NCBI RefSeq assembly: GCF_904846215.1
Contig: NZ_CAJGZK010000005.1
Location: forward strand, 62,001 to 126,000
Length of the DNA stretch: 64,000 nucleotides
Source of the DNA: Psychrobacter glacincola
GTDB lineage: Bacteria > Pseudomonadota > Gammaproteobacteria > Pseudomonadales > Moraxellaceae
Reading direction: 5' to 3'
This document shows, piece by piece, positions 17,540 to 26,445 of this stretch. The translations under genes were made by a program, and so were the position numbers. The notes under the pieces are model-generated. The model worked only from the letters and a program-made list of their open reading frames with translations. It had not been told where the DNA came from and searched no databases. Within the stretch, counting starts at the first letter, position 1. Every line of letters begins with the position of its first letter.

Positions 17540-19090
17540 TTAGCGATGTTCTTTATTTAAAGGATTTTGTGCTGCCATTCTTTGTTGCTCTTTTAAATGA
17601 CGCTCTTCCCAATAAGGTGCGTTTTTGATACCGAATTTTGCAGGATCAAATGTATAGCGCGTTACACCAGCTTTACGCTGCGCTTCATAGTCTCTAAGCA
17701 TGGTAAGCGTCGGACGTGCCACAAAGAAGATAACAAGAATACCAACAATATTGAGCCAAGCCATAAGACCAACACCAATATCACCAATTGCCCAGATATA
17801 ACCTGCTGAGTTTAGAGCACCATAGGCAACCATTACCATGATTAAGATTTTAACTAAGAACAAACCTGTCTTATTTGCACCGCGCCCGATAAAGCGAGTC
17901 AAGTAAGCAACGTTCACTTCAGCGATGTAGTAGTAAGCCAAGATAGTGGTAAAGGCAAAGAAAAATACAGCGATTGCAATAAAGACATTACCAAAAGTAC
18001 CGTATACTGATTCCATTGCCATTTGCGTAAAGGCAGGCGAATTGATTTCAGTAGTAGCAGCTACATTTTGAAGAATGAACTGACCCTCTGGTAAAGTACC
18101 CTGAACATTGTACATACCAGTAGATAAAATCATAAATGCAGTAGCAGAACAAACCAGTAGTGTATCAACATATACTGAGAATGCTTGTACTAAACCTTGC
18201 TGTGATGGATGCTCAACTTCAGCAGCAGCAGCAGCGTGAGGACCTGTACCTTGTCCAGCTTCGTTAGAGTAAATACCACGTTTGACACCCCAACCGATCG
18301 CCGCGCCAAAACCAGCTTGCGCCGTAAAGGCATCACTAATGATCAAACCAAATACATCTGGAATCAAACTGAAGTTGCTGAACATGATAATTAAAGCTAA
18401 GAGAATATAACCGATTGCCATAAACGGTACAGCATATTCGGTAAAGGTTGCAATGCGTTTAATACCACCGAAGATGATGATACCTAAAATCACTAAAATG
18501 ATAGCGAGACCGACCAGACGCATAGAGCCGACTTCTAATCCTGCAACGTTCATGGTAGTCCCTTCACCCATAAGTTGCGTGAAAGCACTGAGAACGCCAT
18601 TTGCCTGTACACCTGGTAAGAACATACCACAAGCTAAGATAGAAGCGATTGCGAAGAGGATACCGTACCATTTTTGACCAAGCGCCCGCTCAAAGTAATA
18701 AGCAGGGCCACCGCGATATTCGCCAGTGATGACGTCTCTTTCTTTATAAATCTGTGCCAGTGTCGATTCAACATAAGCAGTAGAAGCTCCTAGGAAAGCA
18801 ACTACCCACATCCAAAATACAGCACCAGGGCCACCGAAACCGATAGCCGCAGCTACCCCAGCGATGTTACCCATACCCACACGCCCAGCTAAGGCTACTG
18901 CCAGTGCTTGGAATGAAGAAATACCATCTGCACTGGATTTACCAGTGAATAGCAATTTGATCATTTCACCGAATAAACGTACTTGTACAAAGCGCGTCAT
19001 GATGGAATAAAATAGACCTGCACCCAAGCATAAGTAAATTAATGCGGGGCTCCAAATAATTCCGTTTACTAAATTGACTAAATCTTCCAT
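17540..19090 (-). CDS. Alanine/glycine:cation symporter (AGCS) family protein
   Basis: 516 residues with 10-11 membrane helices. AGCS marks are GRVGMGNIAGVAAAIGFGGPGAVFWMW near residue 70, ITGEYRGGPAYYFERALG near 121, and GWGVKRGIYSNEAGQGTGPHAAAAAEVEHP near 267, which holds the substrate and ion site of the family. The C-terminal tail is charged and cytoplasmic. Members import alanine or glycine with Na+ or H+. The start follows GAAGGAATAGATAT. It is monocistronic, and the >1 kb upstream gap is empty of recognisable genes. No glycine-riboswitch core was seen upstream. Confidence 0.93.
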   Translation of the reverse strand: MEDLVNLVNGIIWSPALIYLCLGAGLFYSIMTRFVQVRLFGEMIKLLFTGKSSADGISSFQALAVALAGRVGMGNIAGVAAAIGFGGPGAVFWMWVVAFLGASTAYVESTLAQIYKERDVITGEYRGGPAYYFERALGQKWYGILFAIASILACGMFLPGVQANGVLSAFTQLMGEGTTMNVAGLEVGSMRLVGLAIILVILGIIIFGGIKRIATFTEYAVPFMAIGYILLALIIMFSNFSLIPDVFGLIISDAFTAQAGFGAAIGWGVKRGIYSNEAGQGTGPHAAAAAEVEHPSQQGLVQAFSVYVDTLLVCSATAFMILSTGMYNVQGTLPEGQFILQNVAATTEINSPAFTQMAMESVYGTFGNVFIAIAVFFFAFTTILAYYYIAEVNVAYLTRFIGRGANKTGLFLVKILIMVMVAYGALNSAGYIWAIGDIGVGLMAWLNIVGILVIFFVARPTLTMLRDYEAQRKAGVTRYTFDPAKFGIKNAPYWEERHLKEQQRMAAQNPLNKEHR

Positions 19091-19966
19091 ATATCTATTC
19101 CTTCAACTGTCTCAAAATGACCATATATGAGGATGCATAGAGTGAGTTAACGGTTTAATATCCTTATCAAAGCCAACCACTCATATTATTTGCATTCACT
19201 TAATTCTATCTATTAAGTCTCATACGCGCTTAGCCACCAAGAATGGACTGTAGTTGTCTGTATTTACCCACTTGGCTTATTATCAAAGTTTGGCGGTATA
19301 TTCTCATCTCTTGATATCGCTTATTTAATAAGTATCAATCGATTGACGATGATTGCCATCCTTTACTGTCTCTTTATTTTGTTAATCTGTCATCCTGACG
19401 TAAACATAAAAGCTGCTATAAATAGACCAGTGGATAAAACAGGGGGTTATAATTTTCAATACCCATCGTCACGACGAGATTCGATTTACTATGAGCGGTA
19501 TCGACTGAGTACAATTGCGTAATAGAATTATAAAGCGATGATTTATCTGTCTATTTGTCCTTTTAAAGGATAAATAAGCGAATCGCTAGTACTATGAAGA
19601 AAATAAGTCCACTACCAAATGTATGCAAACCGTACAGCTACGTAACTGCAATTTGCCATATTTTTTACCCAATTACTAGAAATTTCTTCTTAGTGGCCTC
19701 TGTATATATGTTACCGCAGGCTTTATTAGGACATAAAATACCGTAGAATGAGGCATAAGGTCGATTTATCTTAGATTGGATGGTTTTTTAATGATTTATA
19801 ATAAGTTAGGTTATATAGATACATATTCAAAACAGAGCGAGAGCTTATGCTACAAGTCGTTGCTTGCGGTTGTGTTTTGGTAACGATGAATTGTAAAAAA
19901 AGCGTTATAGCGCCATTATTAGCACAACACATTGCAGCCTACAAAATATCAGTTTATATATAGTCA
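19091..19966. other. Long non-coding gap upstream of the symporter gene
   Basis: AT-rich DNA without a convincing gene on either strand. One structured inverted repeat lies at about 19534-19586: outer AGCGAT/ATCGCT and inner ATTTGTCCTT/AAAGGATAAAT arms. The remainder shows no family I recognise. It may contain promoters for the symporter (minus strand). Confidence 0.5.
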
Positions 19967-20110
19967 TATAGTTGATTCACTTTTAAAAGAGTACAGCATA
20001 ACTTGAGTTAATTATTCGCAGCCTCTGTCGGCTAGCTACAGCAAGCAAGAAAAATTAACCTCAGTAGTGATTGATAATATTTGTATTTCTTTTATTTAGG
20101 ACTGGCTATA
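19967..20110 (+). repeat. MITE-like palindromic repeat, copy 6
   Basis: It runs from TATAGTTGATTC to GGACTGGCTATA, with the core GCAGCCTCTGTCGGCTAGC then ACAGCAAGCAAG. It belongs to the same subgroup as copies 2 and 3. It lies ~95 bp before lemA. Confidence 0.88.
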
Positions 20111-20203
20111 GTATTGAAAGCAGTATCAAAAAAAGCGGTCAAAAATCATTTTAAAACCTTGTTATCAGTTGTTTGATATTTATCATTATTAGGAGCATCC
20201 ACA

Positions 20204-20836
20204 ATGACGCGTCAATCTATTATAAAACCCATTTTGCTATCCGCTGTACTAGCCACGTCTACTGTCGGCTTGACAGGTTGTGGTTATAATAATCTTCAGG
20301 CTCAAGATGAGCAAGTGACGGCTTCGTGGTCAGAAGTGGTCAACCAATACCAACGTCGCTCGGATTTGGTGCCAAACTTGGTAAAAGTGGTACAGCAATA
20401 TGCCAAGCAAGAGCAAGAAGTCTTTACACAAGTGGCTGAAGCACGTTCACGCGCTGGCGGTATCACCGTAACGCCAGAAGTGCTCAATGATCCTGAAGCG
20501 ATGGAGCGTTATGCTGCGGCGCAAGAACAGATGACGGGCGCACTATCACGCTTGATGGCAGTGTCTGAGCGTTATCCTGAATTAAAGTCGGATGCACTGT
20601 TCCAAGATTTGCAGGCGCAATTAGAAGGCACTGAAAACCGTATCGCAGTCGCTCGTAACCGCTATATCCAAGAAGTACAGGGCTACAATACGACCGTACG
20701 TCAATTTCCAACCAATATTACGGCCAAAGTATTTGGCATGAGTGCTAAGCCAAACTTTAGCGTCGCTAATGAAAAAGAGATTTCTACCGCACCAAGCGTA
20801 GATTTTGACAATGGCGGGTCAAAGGCGGCTCAATAG
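20204..20836 (+). CDS. lemA: LemA family lipoprotein
   Basis: 210 residues. The signal peptide ends at lipobox LTGC (Cys26), then GYNNLQAQDEQVTASWSEVVNQYQRRSDLVPNLV, the hallmark LemA entry segment. A helical body continues through AEARSRAG, YPELKSDALFQDLQAQLEGTENRIAVARNRY and the YNTTVRQFPTNITAKVFG motif. The product should be an envelope-anchored helical-bundle lipoprotein of unknown molecular role. It is followed 58 bp later by a TPM-domain gene, the usual LemA partner, so an operon with 20895 and 22146 is likely. The ATG follows TTAGGAGCATCC. Confidence 0.95.
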   Translation: MTRQSIIKPILLSAVLATSTVGLTGCGYNNLQAQDEQVTASWSEVVNQYQRRSDLVPNLVKVVQQYAKQEQEVFTQVAEARSRAGGITVTPEVLNDPEAMERYAAAQEQMTGALSRLMAVSERYPELKSDALFQDLQAQLEGTENRIAVARNRYIQEVQGYNTTVRQFPTNITAKVFGMSAKPNFSVANEKEISTAPSVDFDNGGSKAAQ

Positions 20837-20894
20837 CAGCAAATCAATCACCTATTAATTTAGTAAAGATCTGACTTGAGGTGGTATACAGTTA

Positions 20895-22040
20895 ATGACT
20901 CATTTAAAAACACCCCTAGCAGCGTTGTTATTCGCCCTCACTATTGGTAGCGCGCCTACGTTGCATGCAGCGCCCAATGACAGTACGCCCGCTTCAGATA
21001 GCATCACACAAAATCGCAGTGTAGAAGACTTAGTGGCTATTGCAAAAGCCGCTGAATCTAATGAAGCTATTAATGATGCTGTCTTAGGCAATGACGCGAT
21101 TAACGAAACCATACTCGGTAATGACGCCATCAATCCTAGTGCGTCCAATAACGAGGGCGTGGCAGAGGCAAATGCGACCAAACGTCCCCCTGTGAAATCA
21201 ACCGCTGACAGTGTCGATGCGGACAAACTGATTTTAAACAATCCCGTCATCGACCAAGCCAATATTTTAAATCCACAAGAGAAGCAGCGCTTAGAAGCAC
21301 AGCTACGTACTATCTACCAGCAAGGGTTGGCGCAAGCCGCAGTGGTGATTGTGCCGACTACCAATGGTATGCCTATCTTTGATTATGCCTTACAAGTTGC
21401 TGAAAAGTGGCAGCTGGGCACTAAAGATATCGATGATGGCTTGCTCATGGTGGTTGCTGTTAATGACCGTGATATGTATATTTTGACGGGTTATGGACTC
21501 GAAGGTGTACTACCAGATGCAGCAGTCAATCGTATCATTCGAGAGGATATCACCCCTTTATTTAAGCAAAATAATTATGGCGCTGGGATATTGGCAGGTG
21601 TAACGGCATTACAAAGCCGTTTATCTGCTGATCCTGAAGTATTGGCTCGTGCCGATGCACAGGCAGCTGAACGTACTGCCCAACAAGGCTCAGATGAGCT
21701 ACCATCCCCTATTTTTCTATTCATCATAGCGATGATATTTGGCAGTTTTATTACTCGCATTTTTGGTCGCGTATTTGGTTCTGTGCTGACGGCTGGTGGT
21801 TTTGTTGCAGGCTCACTCGCATTGGGCGGTGGTCTATTTATGACCATTATTATGGCGATATTTTTGTGGCTATTCTTGATTTCACGCGGCGGCGGTGGTA
21901 GAGGCGGTAGAGGCGGCGGTATGATATTCCTGCCGGGTATGGGCGGCGGTGGCGGCTTCGGCGGTGGTGGTTTTGGTGGCGGCGGTTTCGGCGGCGGCGG
22001 TGGTGGTTTTGGTGGTGGCGGCGCTGGCGGTTCTTGGTAA
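20895..22040 (+). CDS. TPM-domain membrane protein (YgcG-like) with Gly-rich tail
   Basis: 381 residues. A cleavable signal peptide (to ~26, ALHAAP-like) is followed by a low-complexity stretch with repeated GNDAIN units (~60-85). A TPM domain spans ~115-245: VIDQANILNPQEKQRLEAQL, VVIVPTTNG, WQLGTKDIDDGLLMVVAVNDRDMYILTGYGLEGVLPDA. One or two membrane helices follow (~275-330), then a tail of nearly pure GGGGFGGGGFG repeats ending GGSW. TPM proteins occur with LemA and have been reported to have phosphatase-type activity in some members; the function here is unknown. The gene is the middle of a lemA-TPM-TPM cluster. Its GGC-rich 3' end is strikingly GC-rich for the region. Confidence 0.92.
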   Translation: MTHLKTPLAALLFALTIGSAPTLHAAPNDSTPASDSITQNRSVEDLVAIAKAAESNEAINDAVLGNDAINETILGNDAINPSASNNEGVAEANATKRPPVKSTADSVDADKLILNNPVIDQANILNPQEKQRLEAQLRTIYQQGLAQAAVVIVPTTNGMPIFDYALQVAEKWQLGTKDIDDGLLMVVAVNDRDMYILTGYGLEGVLPDAAVNRIIREDITPLFKQNNYGAGILAGVTALQSRLSADPEVLARADAQAAERTAQQGSDELPSPIFLFIIAMIFGSFITRIFGRVFGSVLTAGGFVAGSLALGGGLFMTIIMAIFLWLFLISRGGGGRGGRGGGMIFLPGMGGGGGFGGGGFGGGGFGGGGGGFGGGGAGGSW

Positions 22041-22145
22041 GCACTGGGTAAGTACTGACCAATTGTTTTTCAGCTACTTAATAGCTGCCTAGTGAAAAAA
22101 ACACTAAATGACCATTAGTAATGACGTACTTGAGGAAATAGTATC

Positions 22146-22670
22146 ATGGCAGAAAATAACGCTTCAGAGTCCAGTTTTGCCCGCTGGTGGCGCCAAGTCT
22201 TATTTGTTCCAGTCTTGCATAGTAAGTGGTTGACGCCCGCGGCAAAAGCTCGATTGACAGAGCAGGTGACGCTTGCTGAGCAAGGTCACCGCGGCGAGGT
22301 GTTTTTAATCGTAGAAAATCACTTGCCTATTCAAGAGGCTTATCATAGCGATTGCCGTGACCGTGCAATTAATTTATTCAGTGAGTATCGAGTATGGGAC
22401 ACTGAAGAGAATACTGGTGTGCTGATATATGTCAATGTTTGCGAGCACAAGCTTGAGATCGTCGCTGATCGAGGTATCAGTGCCCATGTTAGCCCAACGG
22501 TTTGGCGAGCGATGTGTGACAAGGCGGTAGTCGGCATTGCCAATAAAAAGACAGAAGAAAGCTTAACTGAATTACTAGATGAGGTCGGTCAAGTATTGCG
22601 CCAATATTATCATCTGGAGCAAAACCCATCAGGCAACGAGCTGTCTGATACAGTGGTTTTTCTAAAATAA
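22146..22670 (+). CDS. Second TPM-domain protein
   Basis: 174 residues with no signal peptide. It begins with a polar/Trp segment (ARWWRQVLFVPVLHSKWL) and then a TPM domain: LTPAAKARLTEQVTLAEQGHRGEVFLIVENHLP, YRVWDTEENTGVLIYVNVCEHKLEIVADRGISAHV. It corresponds to the shorter TPM partner commonly found with LemA plus a YgcG-like protein. The first gene's membrane helix and Gly tail are absent, so it may work on the cytoplasmic side. The ATG follows GAGGAAATAGTATC. It lies 105 bp after the preceding gene and is likely part of the same transcript. Confidence 0.88.
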   Translation: MAENNASESSFARWWRQVLFVPVLHSKWLTPAAKARLTEQVTLAEQGHRGEVFLIVENHLPIQEAYHSDCRDRAINLFSEYRVWDTEENTGVLIYVNVCEHKLEIVADRGISAHVSPTVWRAMCDKAVVGIANKKTEESLTELLDEVGQVLRQYYHLEQNPSGNELSDTVVFLK

Positions 22671-22768
22671 ACCCTGACGATAATCAATATCAACGATTAA
22701 ACTAAGTACTTAAATCCATACTTAGTAGATAACCGATATACAACGCACAACGCCAATACTGGAATATT

Positions 22769-23767
22769 ATGATTGATCTAATAAAAAGACTGCCAAAAGC
22801 AGAACTGCATTTGCATATTGAAGGCTCGCTCGAGCCTGAGCTTATGTTTAGATTGGCAAAAAAGAACCAGATAGAGATTCCTTATAAAGACATAGAGGAT
22901 GTGCGTAATGCTTATAATTTTACCAATCTGCAGACGTTTTTAGATATCTATTATGCCGGTGCGGATGTCTTGATTACGCAGGATGATTTTTATGATTTGA
23001 CGTGGGAGTATATTCTCAAATGTGTTGAGGATAATGTCATTCATACAGAGATATTTTTTGATCCGCAAACGCATACAGCAAGAGGCGTGGCGTTTGAAAC
23101 AGTCATAACAGGTATCAAGCGAGCACTGGCTGATGCCAAAGCGCAATATGGTATTACCTCTTGTATTATCATGTGCTTTTTGCGGCATTTATCACAAGAG
23201 GAAGCGTTTGAAACCTTAGAACAAGCATTACCATTTAAAGACGACATTATCGGTGTGGGTTTGGATTCTTCGGAATTGGGCAACCCGCCATCAAAGTTCA
23301 AAGATGTCTTCAAAAAGGCAAAAGAAGAAGGCTTTAAGTTGGTAGCCCATGCAGGCGAAGAAGCAGATTTCTCTTATATTTATGAAGCGTTAGATTTATT
23401 GGATATCAGTAGAATTGACCACGGCGTGCAATCGATAAAAAGTGACGAGCTGATGCAGCGTCTAAAAGATGAACAGATGCCGCTCACTGTTTGCCCAAAT
23501 TCTAATATCGAGTTAAGAGTATTCGACAATTATAAAGCGCACAATATCAAAGAGCTGCTAGATTATGGTCTAAATATCACGATCAACTCAGATGATCCTG
23601 CTTACTTTAAAGGCTATATCAACCAAAACTTTATAAATATCAGCGAAAACTTACCGCTCACAGAAGACGATATCATCACCTTGGTAAAAAACTCTTTTAG
23701 ATCGTCATTTATCAGTGATGAGCTAAAGCAACAGTATTTAGACAGAGTCGACCAAGCGGTAGGCTGA
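22769..23767 (+). CDS. Adenine deaminase (adenosine deaminase superfamily)
   Basis: 332 residues of the amidohydrolase fold. Metal ligands HLH at 14-16 with the EGS that follows, HAGEE near residue 194, HGVQS near 216 and the NSDDPA motif near 272 are all present. The segment GVGLDSSELGNPPSKF is typical of bacterial and fungal adenine deaminases rather than adenosine deaminases, so hydrolysis of adenine to hypoxanthine in purine salvage is the better guess. The ATG follows GGAATATT. It is convergent with the sirtuin gene 27 bp downstream. Confidence 0.92.
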   Translation: MIDLIKRLPKAELHLHIEGSLEPELMFRLAKKNQIEIPYKDIEDVRNAYNFTNLQTFLDIYYAGADVLITQDDFYDLTWEYILKCVEDNVIHTEIFFDPQTHTARGVAFETVITGIKRALADAKAQYGITSCIIMCFLRHLSQEEAFETLEQALPFKDDIIGVGLDSSELGNPPSKFKDVFKKAKEEGFKLVAHAGEEADFSYIYEALDLLDISRIDHGVQSIKSDELMQRLKDEQMPLTVCPNSNIELRVFDNYKAHNIKELLDYGLNITINSDDPAYFKGYINQNFINISENLPLTEDDIITLVKNSFRSSFISDELKQQYLDRVDQAVG

Positions 23768-23794
23768 TGGTTTGCCTATTATAGTACGTCCATT

Positions 23795-24595
23795 TTATAG
23801 TACGCCCATTCTTTTGACCAACTCTGGCAGGATGACACCCGCTTTTGCTGCTAGAGTAATATTGACTAGCGTATTTGGCGTTGGATAGGGATTTATCTCT
23901 ATAATTTTGGCACCGTTATGTTTTGCCAATTGCGCCAGTCCGGCAGCAGGATAGACTAGGCTGGAAGTTCCGATACTGATAAACACGTCACAATCAGCCG
24001 CTGCCTCTTCGGCTGTCTGCCATGACTGCACCGGTAACGACTCTCCAAACCACACGATATCTGGTCTGATATAACCATCACAATGCTGACAAATAATCAG
24101 GGCTTCATCAAAATTGATGCTATCTTCGCTGTCATAACTTCCATTTGATTGGCTTTGATAAGGTGTGTCACATCGGCTACATTTATTACGCCACAGGTTG
24201 CCATGTAAGTGGGTAACAACGCTGCCTGCTTGCTCGTGCAAATCATCGACGTTTTGAGTAATGAGGGTCAATTGATGATGGGTCGATCGACTGTGGTACT
24301 GCCACTGTGCTAATGCTATATGTGCAGGGTTTGGTTTTTTGCTTGCAACCTGTTGTCTGCGCCATTGATACCACGACCAAACCAGCTTTGGGTCGCGAGC
24401 AAAGGCATCTGGTGTCGCTAAGTCTTCAGCGCTATAATTCTCCCACAAGCCAGTTTGCTTATCGCGAAAAGTTGGTATGCCACTTTCTGCTGAAATCCCT
24501 GCACCCGTTAAAATACAAATACGCTGTTTTGTTGCCAGTAGTTTGGCAGCACGCTCTACTTCTGCTATTAACCCTGATGGTAATTCTGCTAACAT
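23795..24595 (-). CDS. cobB: Sir2-family NAD-dependent protein deacylase
   Basis: 266 residues. Rossmann-fold NAD motif GAGISAESGIPTFRD lies at 31-45, TQNVDDLHEQAG near 114, and catalytic HGN with His132. A zinc-binding pair follows (Cys140, Cys143), with the second pair in IICQHCDG. The YQWR sequence at 76-79 supplies the Tyr-x-x-Arg pattern that lets class III (SIRT5-like) sirtuins accept succinyl or malonyl lysines, so it is likely a desuccinylase as well as a deacetylase. It is cytosolic. It stands alone on the minus strand, convergent with adenine deaminase. Confidence 0.92.
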   Translation of the reverse strand: MLAELPSGLIAEVERAAKLLATKQRICILTGAGISAESGIPTFRDKQTGLWENYSAEDLATPDAFARDPKLVWSWYQWRRQQVASKKPNPAHIALAQWQYHSRSTHHQLTLITQNVDDLHEQAGSVVTHLHGNLWRNKCSRCDTPYQSQSNGSYDSEDSINFDEALIICQHCDGYIRPDIVWFGESLPVQSWQTAEEAAADCDVFISIGTSSLVYPAAGLAQLAKHNGAKIIEINPYPTPNTLVNITLAAKAGVILPELVKRMGVL

Positions 24596-24630
24596 AAGCT
24601 AACCCTTGCTAATAATGGATATCCCTTCTT

Positions 24631-24990
24631 ATGATAGACGGAATTTGGTGGCTTGTCATATTGATAGCATTTATCATTGGATTATGGTTGTTTGCAAAAA
24701 CACGTGCGCCAAAACCGACTGCTCTGCATGACACAAAGCACAAAAGCAAACCAATGAATGATGCGCTGCAAAAAACAGCAAAGATGATTAAGCGATATTT
24801 TCCTGATTATGGCGTTACACGAAAGGGCAATCATCTGCTTGTCAGTCGACAAAATATTAAAGTCGCTATGATTACGATTGACCCCAAGCTTGCTGCCAGT
24901 CAACGCCGTTTAGGGGATATACCAGTGATTAATTATCACCGCGTGCCTAGTCGTGCGCAATTGGATGCCAATTTACAAGAAGCAGAATAA
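24631..24990 (+). CDS. Small hypothetical membrane-anchored protein
   Basis: 119 residues of no family I recognise. Residues 4-22 are a Trp/Ile/Leu-rich helix (IWWLVILIAFIIGLWLFA), followed by a Lys/Pro linker and a compact C-terminal part with AKMIKRYFPDYGVTRKGNHLLVSRQNIKVAMITID near 50-88. The protein is likely tethered to the inner membrane with a cytoplasmic basic domain. It is divergent from the sirtuin gene (35 bp apart), with CCCTTCTT before the ATG and no strong ribosome-binding site. Codon use resembles its neighbours, so it is probably real. Confidence 0.7.
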   Translation: MIDGIWWLVILIAFIIGLWLFAKTRAPKPTALHDTKHKSKPMNDALQKTAKMIKRYFPDYGVTRKGNHLLVSRQNIKVAMITIDPKLAASQRRLGDIPVINYHRVPSRAQLDANLQEAE

Positions 24991-25086
24991 ACGCTGACTA
25001 TATAGGATTGAGTAACAGCAGAAGCCATTTATTGATATTGATAACACAGAGAGTGTAAGGAAGAAGGGGTGGGATAATACGATGAT

Positions 25087-25163
25087 TGGTGCGCTCGGCG
25101 GGAATCGAACCCACGACCCTCGGCTTCGGAGACCGATACTCTATCCAACTGAGCTACGAGCGC
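25087..25163 (-). tRNA. tRNA-Arg(CCG)
   Basis: The complement folds as a complete cloverleaf. Acceptor GCGCTCG pairs with CGAGCGC. The D-arm is GCTC...GAG, the anticodon stem TCGGT/GCCGA carries the loop CTCCGAA (anticodon CCG, Arg CGG codon), and the T-arm contains GGTTCGATTCC. Discriminator A and CCA are encoded. Total length is 77 nt. Confidence 0.95.
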
Positions 25164-25376
25164 AAAAGTGTCTAAAAATAAAGACCGCTTAGTCTAACAA
25201 ATAAAAGTCATAAAGCCAATGAATGAAGCCAGCTATTGAAGTTTTTTAAGAAAAAACAGCATAGTCCGCAAACAGGCATGGCAATCTACCCGTCTTTTCC
25301 CTTATAATGTCAGGGAGAATCCCTATTTATAATCACCGATTACAAGTGCGCTCGCATGCGGGATGGCTGTTTGCTA

Positions 25377-25397
25377 TTGACAATGGTTCGTTGTCAA
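25377..25397. other. Small inverted repeat upstream of the cytochrome c gene
   Basis: TTGACAA pairs with TTGTCAA around a 7-nt loop. It lies ~65 bp before the start, downstream of a TATAAT at 25303-25308, so it would fall in the mRNA leader. Its role is unknown. The rest of the 24991-25461 gap holds only the tRNA. Confidence 0.35.
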
Positions 25398-25461
25398 AGA
25401 AGGACAGACAGAATGTCTAAGTCGTGCTGACCCTTGTATACGTAATAAGAGAACGTGACGA

Positions 25462-26139
25462 ATGAGAAAAGTAGTTATGTTATCGGCAGCTGCCATTCTA
25501 GGAATCGCTAGTATCGCTGTGAGCCAAGCTGAAAGCGCTGTAGATACGCCTGTCACTATATCTGCTGTTGCAGAAGGCAAAGACGTTGTCGAAAATGCCC
25601 CTCAAAAGCTGGGTGATGAGCCTCAAGCGGCTGCAGATACCACCGATGGCGCTGCTTCTGCTGATGCAACTGCGGGAGCAGACGTGGTAGCAACAGATGC
25701 ACCAGCCGAGGCAACTGCGGCAGCCGCACCAGCTGCTGTCGAAGAGCCAGTGCCAAAAGATACACCGCAAGTACAGAAACTGATTGCGTTATATCCGAAT
25801 CTAATTGCTCGTATTCAGCCAGTTGGTCAAGTGTGTTTTGAAGAAGGTGAGATTTGTGATGTGACCGCCCGATCGTCTGGCCCGTCAGCCGGTGATGGCC
25901 CTCGTGATGGTAAAGCGGTTTATAGCGCAGTATGTCAAACTTGTCATGCAACAGGCTTGCTAGGCTCACCTAAGTTGGGTGATGCGGGTGCTTGGGGACC
26001 TCGTATAGCAAAAGGTAAAGATACCTTGTACACCCATGCTATTAATGGTTTCAATGCTATGCCTGCCAAAGGTGGCGCTGATATCCCTGATGAAGAAGTG
26101 CAAAATGCGGTTGATTATATGGTTGGTGAAGCCAGTTAA
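25462..26139 (+). CDS. Class I c-type cytochrome (cytochrome c5 family)
   Basis: 225 residues. The signal peptide ends around SQAES (~24). A long Ala/Asp/Glu/Thr-rich, probably disordered linker runs to ~98, followed by the heme domain. There, CQTCH near residue 157 binds heme covalently and NAMPAKGG near 195 supplies the axial methionine. The KAVYSAVCQTCHATGLLGSPKLGD context is typical of cytochrome c5-like proteins, which carry electrons in the periplasm to terminal oxidases or other acceptors. The linker may let the heme domain reach partners from the membrane if the signal is uncleaved. The ATG follows AAGAGAACGTGACG. Confidence 0.92.
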   Translation: MRKVVMLSAAAILGIASIAVSQAESAVDTPVTISAVAEGKDVVENAPQKLGDEPQAAADTTDGAASADATAGADVVATDAPAEATAAAAPAAVEEPVPKDTPQVQKLIALYPNLIARIQPVGQVCFEEGEICDVTARSSGPSAGDGPRDGKAVYSAVCQTCHATGLLGSPKLGDAGAWGPRIAKGKDTLYTHAINGFNAMPAKGGADIPDEEVQNAVDYMVGEAS

Positions 26140-26210
26140 TGTAAGTGGTCGCCTTAAGTAGCAACGTTTAGTTTAGAATTTTATATCGTGGTTTTAAACA
26201 TAATTCTATG

Positions 26211-26244
26211 ACTAAGAGCTTATAACTAAGAGCTTATAACTAAG
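26211..26244. repeat. 14-bp tandem repeat (2.4 copies)
   Basis: The unit ACTAAGAGCTTATA is repeated exactly twice and followed by ACTAAG. It lies in the gap after the cytochrome gene, just before its terminator. Confidence 0.85.
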
Positions 26245-26255
26245 TCAGGGCTAGC

Positions 26256-26296
26256 AAAACGCCTATTCCATTGAATGGAGTAGGTGTTTTTTTGCG
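26256..26296 (+). terminator. Terminator of the cytochrome c gene
   Basis: AACGCCTATTCCATT pairs with AATGGAGTAGGTGTT with a few mismatches and is followed by a T-run of seven. Confidence 0.85.
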
Positions 26297-26445
26297 TTTG
26301 ATGATTCATGGTCAATGATGAGTCGTACTCATATCATGCTTATTATACGTCGCAGTTGAAATCTATCATAGGTAGCCTCACATTAAGGGTTACATAATTT
26401 ATTATAGTATTTATTCCATAAAACCAAATCTACAAAGAGGTATTC

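Noticed and set aside
19091-19966. Glycine riboswitch for the AGCS symporter
   Set aside because: The conserved GGAGAG and purine-rich core features were not found on the symporter strand.
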